From assembly GCA_039931555.1 (NCBI GenBank), contig JBDTRP010000145.1:46583-110582 (forward strand): a DNA stretch of 64,000 nucleotides. Reading direction: 5' to 3'. Both the position numbers and the translations under genes were made by a program. The notes beneath the pieces are model-generated. The model was given only the letters and a program-made list of their open reading frames with translations, did no database searches and was not told the DNA's origin. This document shows, in pieces, positions 37,556 to 46,602 of the stretch; positions within the stretch are counted from its first letter, which is position 1, and each line of letters opens with the position of its first letter. This DNA is from JAENVT01 sp039931555 (GTDB lineage: Bacteria > Actinomycetota > Acidimicrobiia > Acidimicrobiales > Ilumatobacteraceae).

Positions 37556-38995
37556 CTAGGTGATGGGGTCGTCGAGGGCGGCGGGATCGGCGAGCAGGTC
37601 GACGATGGATCTGCAGAACGATGCGGCGGGGGCGCCGTCGACGACGCGGTGGTCCCACGTCAGGCTGAGGGTGAGGCGCTTGGTCGTCGTGACGGCGCCG
37701 TCGACGACGATCACGTCGTCGCGGAGTCGGCCGACACCCAGGATCGCCACGTTCGGCGGGTTGATCACTGGCGTGAACATGTCGACACCGAACATGCCGA
37801 GAGCGCTGACCGAGAACGTGCCGCCTTCCAACTCCTCCAGCTTCAAGGACCCCGTACGAGCTGCATCGGCCAGACGGGTGGTCTCGGCACTGAGCGCTGC
37901 AAGATCGAGCCGGTCGGTGTGGCGAACGACCGGCACCATCAACCCGTCGTCGAGCGCCACGGCGAGCCCGACGTGGATGTCGGGGAGGACGGCGATGCCA
38001 TCGGCGGTGACTTGCGAGTTGACGTTGGGATGCTGCCGCAACGCCCGGGCCGCGGCGGCCACGACATAGTCGGTGAAGCCGACCGTCACGCCCGCTTGCT
38101 TGCGCCGCGCCCGATCCGCCACCACCGCGTCCATGTCGGCGTCCATCGCCAGCGTCAACTGGGCCATCTCACGCAGCGAGGCATGCATCCGCTTGGCGAT
38201 CGTGGCGCGCATGCCCGACATCCGCACCACGCGCACTGGCGTCTGCGACGCGGGAGGCAGGTCGGGCGCGCCCGGTTCGGCCGGAGCAGCAGCAGGAGAA
38301 GCAAAGGTCACGGAGCCGGCCAAGCGCTGGCGTACGTAAGCGGCCACGGTGTCGCGGGTGATCCGGTACTCGACCGGGTCATAGGGCACCACGGCGAGAT
38401 CGATGCCGAGCAGATCGGCGAGATTTCTGCCGGCCACGCTGGCGACGATGTCGTCACGGCTGCTGAACGTCTGGAGTGATGCACCTGAGGAACCGAGTCC
38501 CGCACCGATGGCTGCAGCGACATCGTCGGCGACGATGCGCCCACCAGGCCCGGTCCCCGCGACCCGACCGATGTCGACACCGGCCTCGCTGGCGACCCGC
38601 TTGGCATTCGGCGAGGCGAGGATGCGACCGTCGACGGTTGTGGCCGCCGTCGCGGTGGGGGCAGCAGCCGCCCGAGACGCTGTGGCTCTTGGCGCGGCCG
38701 CTGTGGATGCTGTGGGTGCCGCGATCGCCGCCGTGGCGGCGGGCGCCGGTGGGGTCTCCCCCGGTGCGAGGAACACCGCGATCACAGCGCCACATGCGTA
38801 GGCCTGCCCTGGTTGGCCGATGTGGTGCAGCCTGCCCGCGCCGCTGCTCTCCACCTCGGTCTCCACCTTGTCGGTCTCGATGCGCACGACGGCGGTGCCC
38901 TCGGCCACGTCGGCGTCGTCGGGCACGAGCCACTCGACGATGGTTCCCTCTTCCATCGTCAGGCCGAGCTTCGGCATCTGGAATTCAACTGCCAT
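37556..38995 (-). CDS. acoC: Dihydrolipoamide acyltransferase E2 (acetoin/2-oxoacid dehydrogenase type)
   Basis: 479 aa. Lipoyl domain 1-80 with Lys43 in ETDKVETEVES, an Ala/Thr/Pro-rich linker, an E3/E1-binding domain (about 130-165: ILASPNAKRVASEAGVDIGRVAGTGPGGRIVADDV), and a catalytic domain with His449 in WDHRVVDG. ATG 38995 has GGAGGA just upstream. Transfers the acyl group from E1 to CoA. Last gene of the operon SDR-ThuA-acoA-acoB-acoX-acoC. E3 (dihydrolipoamide dehydrogenase) is not here and presumably comes from elsewhere. Confidence 0.88.
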   Translation of the reverse strand: MAVEFQMPKLGLTMEEGTIVEWLVPDDADVAEGTAVVRIETDKVETEVESSGAGRLHHIGQPGQAYACGAVIAVFLAPGETPPAPAATAAIAAPTASTAAAPRATASRAAAAPTATAATTVDGRILASPNAKRVASEAGVDIGRVAGTGPGGRIVADDVAAAIGAGLGSSGASLQTFSSRDDIVASVAGRNLADLLGIDLAVVPYDPVEYRITRDTVAAYVRQRLAGSVTFASPAAAPAEPGAPDLPPASQTPVRVVRMSGMRATIAKRMHASLREMAQLTLAMDADMDAVVADRARRKQAGVTVGFTDYVVAAAARALRQHPNVNSQVTADGIAVLPDIHVGLAVALDDGLMVPVVRHTDRLDLAALSAETTRLADAARTGSLKLEELEGGTFSVSALGMFGVDMFTPVINPPNVAILGVGRLRDDVIVVDGAVTTTKRLTLSLTWDHRVVDGAPAASFCRSIVDLLADPAALDDPIT

Positions 38996-39995
38996 GAGAA
39001 TCCTCCGAAAGGTCAAAACAGCGATCGTGCGCGGCGTGGATCAACGCCTGTTCGACGTCGATCACCAGTGGGCCGCCGTGGTCGACGGACATCGTGATGG
39101 TTGCGCCGGGCCCGACCCGGCGGTCGCGTTCGCCGTCGAACGCCAGCATGCCGGGACCCGACATGACGACCGTCTCGCCCAAGGCAAGTGGTCGCACCTC
39201 GGCGACGTCGACCGTGGCGAACGAGCCTGGCAGCAATGGCATGCGCACCTGCCGGCCACCCGGACCGAACCGCACATAGACGCCGGCGGCCTCGTCGCGA
39301 CCGACCGGGTACATGCGCCCGGCGATGCTGGAGAGGCCGGTGCTGGCCGGCGTCGCCGACGCCGACACCACGTGACGGATCACCGACGCATCGATGACGG
39401 CGCGTGCCCCGCTGAACGCCGCATCGACGACCGCCACCTCGACCAGGGCCATGTCGTCGATATGACCGACCGCTGGGTCGGAGATGTGCACCGAGATTCG
39501 CTTGGCTCGTCGCGCGACATCGGCGCCGACGACGACACCGCGGGCGACGAACGCTGCAGCGGCGCCGGCCGACGATCCGTCGACCGCGCTCGGGAAGACG
39601 TTGTTGGTTCCCGTGGAGATCGCCACCATCGACACGTCGGGCCAGCCGATCGCAACGTCGCGGCAGGTGCCATCGCCACCGAGAACCACCACCGCACCGC
39701 ATTGCTCTTTCCACATGCGGGCTGCGGCGCGCACGGAGTCGAGCCGCGAGCCCGTCGGCTCCTCGTCGAGCAGTTCGATGGCAGCCGCCAACTCGAGCCC
39801 GGCGACGGCGCGCGCCGCCAACCCACTGGCGTCGTTGCCCAGCACGATTCGCTTCGCGCCGCATTCGACAGCAGCGATCACCACGCGCCGAACGATCCCG
39901 GCCTTGACCGTGTCGGGCGTGTGACCCACCGCTGCGTGCAGGCGACGGATGTCCTTGCCCGCCCACGGGTTGACGATGACGCCAACGGTCGACAC
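38985..39995 (-). CDS. acoX: AcoX / ATP-NAD-kinase-family protein
   Basis: 336 aa. NAD-kinase-like fold: VNPWAGKDIRRL at the N-terminus and VVVLGGDGTCRDV around 100-112, then STGTNNVFP. AcoX proteins of this family sit in acetoin-dehydrogenase operons, where their role is unclear. Lies between the E1 beta and E2 genes here, which is the main reason to call the complex acetoin-type. Overlaps acoC by 11 nt and follows acoB after 4 nt. Confidence 0.82.
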   Translation of the reverse strand: MSTVGVIVNPWAGKDIRRLHAAVGHTPDTVKAGIVRRVVIAAVECGAKRIVLGNDASGLAARAVAGLELAAAIELLDEEPTGSRLDSVRAAARMWKEQCGAVVVLGGDGTCRDVAIGWPDVSMVAISTGTNNVFPSAVDGSSAGAAAAFVARGVVVGADVARRAKRISVHISDPAVGHIDDMALVEVAVVDAAFSGARAVIDASVIRHVVSASATPASTGLSSIAGRMYPVGRDEAAGVYVRFGPGGRQVRMPLLPGSFATVDVAEVRPLALGETVVMSGPGMLAFDGERDRRVGPGATITMSVDHGGPLVIDVEQALIHAAHDRCFDLSEDSHGS

Positions 39996-39999
39996 TGGT

Positions 40000-41001
40000 T
40001 CAGCGATTCAACAACGGTCTGGCGACCGCCTCACGGATGCTCTCGGCGATGCTCTTCGGGTCCGGTACCCAGTGCTGCTCGAGCGCCGGGGAGAACGGTA
40101 CGGGCGAGAAGGGGCCGCCGACCCGACCCACGGGTGCGTCGAGGTAGTCGAAGGCCTGTTCCTGGATCTGAGCGGCGATCTCGCCGCCGAGACCGCCGAA
40201 GCGGACGGCCTCGTGGACGATCACCGCATGGTTCGTGCGTCGCACCGATTGCACCACCGTGTCCATGTCGAATGGCTGCAGTGTGCGGGGATCGATGACC
40301 TCGCACTCGATCCCTTCGCCGGCGAGGATCTCGGCGGCGATCATGGTGTCGTTGGCCATCTTTCCCCAGGCGACGACGGTGACGTCGTTGCCCTCGCGCT
40401 TCACCTTGGCCTGACCCAACGGGATGACGTAGGCCCCCTCGGGGACCGGCCCGCTGACGCCCAGCAGTCGCTTGTGCTTGACCATGACCGTCGGGTTGTC
40501 CTCACGAATGCACGCCGTCATCAAGCCCTTCATGTCGTAGGCGTTCGACGGGTAGACGACCTTGAGGCCGGGGATGTGGCACAGGATCGCCTCGAGGCTC
40601 TGGCTGTGCTGTGCCCCGGCGGAGAGGCCGCCACCGCCCGCAGTGGTGATGGTCAGGGGCACGACCGCCCCGCCACCGAACATGTACTTCAACTTGGCTG
40701 CCTGGTTGACGATCTGGTCGAGGGCGACGCACATGAAGTCCATGAACATCAGGTCGACGATCGGTCGCAGACCGCAGACCGCAGCGCCGAGTCCGAGTCC
40801 GATGATGGCTTGCTCGCTGATCGGAGTGTCGACGACACGGTCTTCACCGAACTGCTCCTGGAGCCCCCCGAACGTGTGGAAGACGCCGCCGAAGGCGCCA
40901 ACGTCTTCGCCGGCGACGAACACATCCGGGTTGGCCTCCATCTCCTGACGCACCGCCTCGGTGAACGCGGCCGCGTAGGTCTTGGTTCGTTCCGCGCTCA
41001 C
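40000..41001 (-). CDS. acoB: E1 beta subunit, acetoin/2-oxoacid dehydrogenase
   Basis: 333 aa from GTG 41001 (VSAERTKTYAAAFTEAV), overlapping the E1 alpha stop as GTGA. Transketolase-like pyrimidine domain with FVAGEDVGAFGGVFHTFGGL and DTPISEQAIIGLGLG, then the C-terminal domain from about 200. Forms an alpha2-beta2 TPP enzyme with acoA. Length matches AcoB/PdhB. Substrate, acetoin or another 2-oxo compound, is inferred from the acoX neighbour. Confidence 0.88.
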   Translation of the reverse strand: MSAERTKTYAAAFTEAVRQEMEANPDVFVAGEDVGAFGGVFHTFGGLQEQFGEDRVVDTPISEQAIIGLGLGAAVCGLRPIVDLMFMDFMCVALDQIVNQAAKLKYMFGGGAVVPLTITTAGGGGLSAGAQHSQSLEAILCHIPGLKVVYPSNAYDMKGLMTACIREDNPTVMVKHKRLLGVSGPVPEGAYVIPLGQAKVKREGNDVTVVAWGKMANDTMIAAEILAGEGIECEVIDPRTLQPFDMDTVVQSVRRTNHAVIVHEAVRFGGLGGEIAAQIQEQAFDYLDAPVGRVGGPFSPVPFSPALEQHWVPDPKSIAESIREAVARPLLNR

Positions 41002-41975
41002 CGCAGACTCCCGGTGTAGACGTCGACGAGGATCTGCGACGGGTCGGGCAACGGGCTCTCGTCGGCGAAGACGATGGCAGCCTCGATGTCGGCGCGTAAC
41101 TCTGCCCAGATCGACTCGACCTGTTCCGAGGTGGCGGTGCCGTTCTCGATCAACCGTTCCTCGAACGAGAAGATCGGGTCGCGGGCCTTCCATGCGTCGA
41201 CCTCGGCGTCGGGGCGGTACTTCAGGCCGAGGTTCTGGATGCCGTGATGGTTGTAGAACCGGTAGGTCTTGGCTTCGATCAACGATGGCCCCTCGCCGCG
41301 ACGAGCGCGGGCGACAGATTCGGTGGCTGCTTCGTGGACGGCGACCACGTCCATGCCGTCGACGATCACGCCGGGCATGCCATAGCCCGCGGCACGGTCG
41401 ACGATGTCGTGGATGGCCATCGTCTTGCTGCGCGGCGTGAACTCGCCGTACTCGTTGTTCTCGCAGGCGAAGACGACGGGCAACTTGAGTGCGCATGCCA
41501 TGTTGGCCGCCTCGTGGAAGGCACCGATGTTGGTGGCGCCGTCTCCGAAGAAGGTCACCGCGACCTGGCCGCGCTTGCGGTACTTGTCGGCGAACGCCGC
41601 ACCCACCGCAATCGGCGACCCCGCCCCGACGATGCCGTTGGCGCCGAGCATTCCGAGGTCGAGGTCGCAGATGTGCATCGACCCGCCCTTGCCCTTGTTG
41701 TAGCCGGTGGCCTTGCCCATCAACTCGGCCATCATCCGGTTGAAGTCACCGCCCTTGGCCACGAGATGCCCGTGCCCGCGGTGGGTCGAGGTGATCTGGT
41801 CGTCGTCGTTCAGGGCCGCGCACACACCGGAGGCGACGGCCTCCTCACCCACGTAGAGGTGCAAGAAGCCGGGCAGGCGCGCCGACTCGGCCAGCTTGCC
41901 CGCAGCCTCTTCGAAGAGACGGATTCGAACCATGCGGCGATGCAGATCCATCTGCACGTCGGTGGAGAGGTGCAT
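40998..41975 (-). CDS. acoA: E1 alpha subunit, TPP-dependent acetoin/2-oxoacid dehydrogenase
   Basis: 325 aa from ATG 41975 with an AGGAGG Shine-Dalgarno. TPP/Mg motif begins GDG at 144-146 (FFGDGATNIGAFHE) and ends at Asn173-Asn174 (FACENN). Phosphorylation-loop-type segment near NLGLKYRPDAEV. The short N-terminus fits AcoA rather than branched-chain E1 alpha. Preceded by a ThuA-like gene and an SDR in the same operon. Confidence 0.88.
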   Translation of the reverse strand: MHLSTDVQMDLHRRMVRIRLFEEAAGKLAESARLPGFLHLYVGEEAVASGVCAALNDDDQITSTHRGHGHLVAKGGDFNRMMAELMGKATGYNKGKGGSMHICDLDLGMLGANGIVGAGSPIAVGAAFADKYRKRGQVAVTFFGDGATNIGAFHEAANMACALKLPVVFACENNEYGEFTPRSKTMAIHDIVDRAAGYGMPGVIVDGMDVVAVHEAATESVARARRGEGPSLIEAKTYRFYNHHGIQNLGLKYRPDAEVDAWKARDPIFSFEERLIENGTATSEQVESIWAELRADIEAAIVFADESPLPDPSQILVDVYTGSLR

Positions 41976-42021
41976 CAACGCCTCCTGTTGTTGGTGGTGG
42001 TGTCGGTGGATATCGCGATCG

Positions 42022-42756
42022 TCATCCAGTCTGGCCTCTGGCCCAGCGCAGCGACCTACGCAGCAACTCGTAGAACACCGGAAGTTCCCACGAGCACCGA
42101 TCGACGGTGGGCCAGTAGTCCTTGACCGGGACCATGTCGTAGTGGCCGCGACAGTGGCCGAGCGTGTTGTACAGCACGCCACCGTCGCCGAGCGGCCGCA
42201 GGTACATCACGAGGTGCTGAGGGTCCGACGTCGTCCAGTCGCTCTCGACGAAGCCATTCGCCGTGCCCTGGTACACGGTGTGCAACAGCGGCACCAGTTC
42301 CGAGCGGTCCGGGTACTCGTTGAGGTACAGCTCGTCGGTCGCCTGGAACGGATCGATTCCGGCGACGAGCCAGTGCGACGGCTCGGTGACCTCGACCTCG
42401 TAGGGCTCGATCGGCGGATGGGCGATGAACTGGCTGCCCAAGGTGTCGGCCCAGAGATAGAAGGGTCGCGGGGTGGCGACGGGCCGAACCGACGCATCGC
42501 CCAACGCCGAGTTGGTTCCATGGAGGGCGACCCATCGACCTCCACCTTCGACCCACTCGCGGATGATCTTCTGCGCACGCTCCGACGGGCGAACGTCGCA
42601 GGTGTAGCTGACCAGGATCTGCGCAGCGGCGATCGCGTTGGCGTCTTCGTAGTCGGGCTGCACGCGCACGCGGAACTCATCGTGCTCGGCCAGCAGACCG
42701 AGCAGCTCGCGGCGGGCGAAATCGAAGTCGTGGTACTTCCCACCGGTCACCAGCAC
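42022..42756 (-). CDS. ThuA-like domain protein
   Basis: 244 aa. Class I glutamine-amidotransferase-like fold: MLVTGGKYHDFDFARRELLGLLAE at the N-terminus, GGGRWVALHGTNSALG in the middle, GVLYNTLGHCRGHYD near the C-terminus. This is the ThuA pattern (often linked to sugar or polyol metabolism) with no catalytic Cys of amidotransferases seen. GTG 42756 start; the frame shows no better start upstream. A second ThuA-like gene lies at 49357. Function here unknown. Confidence 0.72.
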   Translation of the reverse strand: MLVTGGKYHDFDFARRELLGLLAEHDEFRVRVQPDYEDANAIAAAQILVSYTCDVRPSERAQKIIREWVEGGGRWVALHGTNSALGDASVRPVATPRPFYLWADTLGSQFIAHPPIEPYEVEVTEPSHWLVAGIDPFQATDELYLNEYPDRSELVPLLHTVYQGTANGFVESDWTTSDPQHLVMYLRPLGDGGVLYNTLGHCRGHYDMVPVKDYWPTVDRCSWELPVFYELLRRSLRWARGQTG

Positions 42757-42791
42757 GACATCGATCCGCCGACCCGGGGCGGCGACGTCGC

Positions 42792-43550
42792 TCAGAAGTT
42801 GACTCGCTTCAAGAAGCCGCCGTCGACAGTCAGGTTGACACCGTTGATGTGCTTGGCCCGGTCAGAGGCGAGAAAGACCACCGCGTCGGCGACATCAGCT
42901 GCCGAGCCCAATTCCCCGCCGGGATGGGCCTTGGCCGAGGCCTCGAAGAACTCCGGCTTGCCCTGCTTGACGCGATCCCAGTCGCCGCCCTCGATGAAGA
43001 TCGGCCCTGGCGACACCACGTTGCATCGAACCCCTTTGGCACCCAGCACCTGGGCCTGCCCGAGCGTCCAGTTGGTCACTGCAGCCTTGAACGCGCTGTA
43101 ACTGTTGGACCCGCTGGCGAAGTGCTCGACGGTCGCTGTCGTGCCGATGCTGATGACCGAGCCGCCGCCGTCGATCAAGGCCGCCGAGGCCGCGTCGACG
43201 CCGTGGACCAGGGCCATGATGTCGATGTCGAAGTTGTTCTTCCATGCCTCGAAGGTCTTGGCCGGCTTGCCCGAGGTGTTGTGCACGTAGATGTCGAGGC
43301 CACCGAGGTGCTCGATCGCTGCGGCAATGAAGCCACGCAACGACTCGCTGTCGGCGGCGTCTGCCGTAGCGCCGAACACCGTTCCACCACCGGCGCTGAG
43401 CTCGGCGACGGCCTTGTCGACCTCCTCGGCGTTGCGGGCGCAGAGCGCGACCGAAGCGCCTTCGGCCAGCAGGAGTTCGACGATGGCCCTGCCGATACCC
43501 TTCGTCGCCCCCGTGACAAGTGCGTTCTTTCCGGCAAGTCCGAGGTCCAC
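42792..43550 (-). CDS. Short-chain dehydrogenase/reductase
   Basis: 252 aa from GTG 43550 with an AAAGGAG Shine-Dalgarno. NAD(P) motif TGATKGIGRA, NTSG in place of the usual NNAG, catalytic Ser in SIGTTA and Tyr-x-x-x-Lys as YSAFK. C-terminal INGVNLTVDGG. First gene of the aco operon; it could reduce diacetyl/acetoin or oxidise a hydroxyl intermediate. Its N-terminal half is closely similar to the SDR pseudogene at 46603. Confidence 0.88.
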   Translation of the reverse strand: MDLGLAGKNALVTGATKGIGRAIVELLLAEGASVALCARNAEEVDKAVAELSAGGGTVFGATADAADSESLRGFIAAAIEHLGGLDIYVHNTSGKPAKTFEAWKNNFDIDIMALVHGVDAASAALIDGGGSVISIGTTATVEHFASGSNSYSAFKAAVTNWTLGQAQVLGAKGVRCNVVSPGPIFIEGGDWDRVKQGKPEFFEASAKAHPGGELGSAADVADAVVFLASDRAKHINGVNLTVDGGFLKRVNF

Positions 43551-43561
43551 GGCACAGCTCC

Positions 43562-43580
43562 TTTGATGTCCAAGTAATTT
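43562..43580 (+). promoter_or_regulatory. Regulon operator candidate between the SDR-aco operon and acyl-CoA dehydrogenase
   Basis: TTTGATGTCCAAGTAATTT, related to TTTGACGTCCAATTAAA at 35260. It lies 11 nt upstream of GTG 43550 (minus) and within the 91-nt divergent gap, so it could control both directions. Confidence 0.6.
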
Positions 43581-43641
43581 CCAGCATAGTGTTGCACCGC
43601 GGCGTGGCCGCCAGGAAACCCAATGCGCGGCACGGCTACCC

Positions 43642-44922
43642 GTGTCAACGCCGAGTCGAACAGGATCCACCGTGGAAGACGTCGCTGCATTCCGTGCTCG
43701 GGCGCAGACTTGGCTCGAGGCACGTGCCCCGCGACGGGCCGTCGTCGAGGAGATCGACAAGGCGTGGGGCCACGGCGAGTTCTCGGTCACGGTGTTCCAC
43801 GACACGCCGGTCGAGCAGGAGCGGGCGTTCCTGGCGCAGTACCAGTCGTGGAATCACGAACGGACGGCTGCCGGCTTCGGTGCCATCGCGCTCTCGGTCG
43901 AGTACGGCGGCCTCGGTCTCAGCAAGGCCCACGAACGCGCCTATGTCGAGCTCGAATCCGAATTCGACGTGCCAAGAGATCACGAAGTCGTTGCCGTCAC
44001 GTCGAAGTTGATCGCGCCGACGATCGTGAAGTTCGGCACAGCCGCGCAGAAGGAACGGTGGGTCTCCCGGTTCGCCCATTGCGACGAGTTCTGCTGTCAG
44101 TTGTTCTCCGAGCCGGGCGCCGGCAGTGACCTGGCCGGTCTGTCGACCAAGGCCGTGCGTGACGGTGACGAGTGGGTGATCGACGGCCAGAAGGTGTGGA
44201 CGTCGACGGCCAACCTGTCACCGTGGGGCTTCGCGATCTGCCGCACCGACCCCGACGTGCCCAAGCACGCTGGAATGACGGCATTCATCGTGCCGCTCGA
44301 CGCTGCGGGGCTCGAGGTTCGTCCGATCCGGCAAATGACGGGTGGTGCGTCGTTCAACGAGGTGTTCCTCACCGGAGTGCGGGTCAGCGATGACATGCGC
44401 ATCGGCGAGGTCGGTGACGGCTGGAAGGTGGCGTTGACGATCCTCGGCTTCGAACGCGAGACGAGCGGCCACGGTCGCCGTGGCGGCAACTTCGAGGATC
44501 TGCTCGGGCTCGCCCGCCATGCCGGCCGGTCCGACGATCCTGTGGTGCGCCAACAACTCGCTCGCGTGTACTGCAGGGAGAAAGCCCGCGATTGGGGCAT
44601 CGTCCGCGCTGCGGCCGCCGCAAACCGCACCGGTACCGCAGGGCCCGAAGGTTCGATCAGCAAGTTGATGTGGACCGACACACTGCGCCTCATCAGCGAG
44701 GTCGCCGGGCAGCTGCTCGGCGCCTCGATGACCGCCGACACGGGCGAGTGGGGCACATACGGCTGGAACGAGCACCTGCTCGGATCACCGGGCTACCGGA
44801 TCGCCGGCGGCAGCGACGAGATCCAGCGCAACATCATCGGCGAGCGAGTGCTGGGTCTCCCCGGCGAGCCGCGCGTCGACCGCGACATCCCCTTCAGTCA
44901 ACTCAACAAGCGCCCCGTCTGA
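43642..44922 (+). CDS. Acyl-CoA dehydrogenase
   Basis: 426 aa, FAD-dependent. Mid-domain motif QLFSEPGAGSDLAGLSTKAVRDGDEWVIDGQKVWTS, C-terminal helical domain, and the end motif IAGGSDEIQRNIIGERVLGLP. The YEGT form with the usual catalytic Glu is absent, as in many actinobacterial FadE proteins that use another base or partner. GTG 43642 chosen; GTG 43672 is an alternative. Divergent from the aco operon and convergent with the thiolase gene. Confidence 0.87.
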   Translation: MSTPSRTGSTVEDVAAFRARAQTWLEARAPRRAVVEEIDKAWGHGEFSVTVFHDTPVEQERAFLAQYQSWNHERTAAGFGAIALSVEYGGLGLSKAHERAYVELESEFDVPRDHEVVAVTSKLIAPTIVKFGTAAQKERWVSRFAHCDEFCCQLFSEPGAGSDLAGLSTKAVRDGDEWVIDGQKVWTSTANLSPWGFAICRTDPDVPKHAGMTAFIVPLDAAGLEVRPIRQMTGGASFNEVFLTGVRVSDDMRIGEVGDGWKVALTILGFERETSGHGRRGGNFEDLLGLARHAGRSDDPVVRQQLARVYCREKARDWGIVRAAAAANRTGTAGPEGSISKLMWTDTLRLISEVAGQLLGASMTADTGEWGTYGWNEHLLGSPGYRIAGGSDEIQRNIIGERVLGLPGEPRVDRDIPFSQLNKRPV

Positions 44923-44935
44923 GCAGGGTTCGCAG

Positions 44936-46075
44936 TCAGCGGGTCAGCACCGTGCAGGTGCTCAACCCCGGCGCGCCGTACACCTGGGTGAAGGCAGTCT
45001 GGGGATCGTTGGGCACCTGACGGCCGTCGGCCCGGTTCTGCAACTGCAGCACGCACTCGATCACCTGGCGGAGCCCACTGGCTCCGATCGGTTCGCCGTT
45101 GGCGATGCAGCCGCCATCGGTGTTGACCGGAAGCCGGCCGTCGATCTCCAGCGCGCCGCTCATGATCAGATCTCCCTGTTCACCGTGTTCGCACAGGCCA
45201 CATTCGGCGAGATGCATCAACTCGGCACCGGCTTCGGTGTCTTGGATCTGGGCGACGTCGACGTCGGACGGCCCCACACCCGCACTCTCGAATGCTGCGG
45301 CAGCCGCGTAGACCGTGGCACCGGGGGTGATCTCCGCAGCCAGCGACGGGCTGAACACTTCGAACGTTCCGTACTTGCGTGTGCGGAACTCGATGGCGCG
45401 CAGCCACACCGGGTCGGCGCGCAGCTCCCTGGCCTTGTCGGGTGACGCCAGCACCACAGCCGCGGCGCCTTCGCTGGGGCTGCAGAACATGTACTTCGTC
45501 AGCGGGTCGTTGACCATCTCGGCGTCGGCGATCGCGTCGACGCTGAGCGCGTTGCGCCGCCACGCGTTGGGGTTGCGGGCGCCGTTGCGCAGCGCCTTGG
45601 CCGACAGTTCGGCGAGCAGCCGCGGGTCGAGATCGTGATCGGCGAGGTAGCGCTGGATCTTCATCCCGAAGAACTGGGTGGTGACCATCATCCCGTCCTC
45701 GCCGTACCACTCGCCGATGCCGTACTCGGCCGGGTTCGTGGCGAACGCGCCACGGTCGTGCTTGTCGAACCCGACCGCCAGCGCCAGGTCGGCCATGCCC
45801 GCCTCGATCGCGTTCGCTGCCGCAAGCAGCGACGAGCCGCCCGTCGCGCAGCCGTTGTACACGCTCATGAACGGTGTACCGGTGAGCCCAAGCTCTTTCA
45901 CCAGAGCGTCGGCGTGCCCACCGTCCTTGCTACCACCGGCGGCGAAGTCGATGTCGGCCCACTCGACGTTGGCATCGCCGAGCGCGCCGCGGGCGGCGAT
46001 CAGCGCCATCTCTCGTGCGGAGATGTCGAACCGACCGAACGGGTGAAGCCCGACTCCCACGATTGCGACGTCCAT
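44936..46075 (-). CDS. Thiolase-fold / lipid-transfer-type protein (partner of DUF35)
   Basis: 379 aa. Acyl-binding Cys76 lies in YNGCATGGSS. The usual GHPxGASG histidine motif reads GEPIGASG (His to Glu), and the C-terminal CxGGG motif is replaced by STCTVLTR. These changes are seen in SCP-x/Ltp-like thiolase relatives that work with a DUF35 partner, some of which are retro-aldolases instead of thiolases. The DUF35 gene lies directly upstream with an ATGA overlap. Likely role: C-C bond cleavage of a CoA-bound intermediate (inference). Confidence 0.82.
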   Translation of the reverse strand: MDVAIVGVGLHPFGRFDISAREMALIAARGALGDANVEWADIDFAAGGSKDGGHADALVKELGLTGTPFMSVYNGCATGGSSLLAAANAIEAGMADLALAVGFDKHDRGAFATNPAEYGIGEWYGEDGMMVTTQFFGMKIQRYLADHDLDPRLLAELSAKALRNGARNPNAWRRNALSVDAIADAEMVNDPLTKYMFCSPSEGAAAVVLASPDKARELRADPVWLRAIEFRTRKYGTFEVFSPSLAAEITPGATVYAAAAAFESAGVGPSDVDVAQIQDTEAGAELMHLAECGLCEHGEQGDLIMSGALEIDGRLPVNTDGGCIANGEPIGASGLRQVIECVLQLQNRADGRQVPNDPQTAFTQVYGAPGLSTCTVLTR

Positions 46076-46503
46076 CACTGCATCTCCTTGGTCGGTTCGA
46101 ACCAGAAACTCAACGGCGTGACGGTCTGGTCGATGACGACGCGGACCGCGTCGCCGATCTTCCACGCATCGATCGGCTTGCCGCGCAACCGTGACTCGAC
46201 CTTGACCGTGCCGAGGTCGACGTAGGCGAGCGCGAACGGTGCGTACGGCGAATCGGCGAGGTACGGGGCCTTCGGTGGGAAGCGTTGCACCGTCCACGTC
46301 CAGACAGAGCCCGTGTGCGGCAACGCAACTTCGCTGACCGCGTTGCTACCGCACCGGGGGCACCCCGATTGCGCAGGAAACGTCTGGGTTCCGCAGTCGC
46401 TGCACGCGCTACCGACCAGGTGCGGCTCGTCGCCGGAGGTGTTGATCAGTTGACGGCGTTGGTCGGTCGTGTCGATCACTTCGGACACCGTTGGTCTCCT
46501 CAT
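46075..46503 (-). CDS. DUF35 zinc-ribbon / OB-fold protein
   Basis: 142 aa. Zinc ribbon with Cys34, Cys37, Cys48 and Cys51 (CSDCG ... CPRCG), then an OB-fold (VWTWTVQRFPP ... FALAYVDLG ... GDAVRVVID). Partner subunit of the adjacent thiolase-fold protein, as in Ltp2-ChsH2-type complexes. Start ATG 46503, or GTG 46488 (VSEVIDTTD). Confidence 0.87.
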   Translation of the reverse strand: MRRPTVSEVIDTTDQRRQLINTSGDEPHLVGSACSDCGTQTFPAQSGCPRCGSNAVSEVALPHTGSVWTWTVQRFPPKAPYLADSPYAPFALAYVDLGTVKVESRLRGKPIDAWKIGDAVRVVIDQTVTPLSFWFEPTKEMQ

Positions 46504-46602
46504 CGCGGGCCAGGCTGCAGCGTGATGGCGCCGCTTCGAAGTCGATGTTACGTTCCGCAGGCTCGCACCTTCCTAACTCGGCAATGAACTCTGGAGGCGC
46601 AG

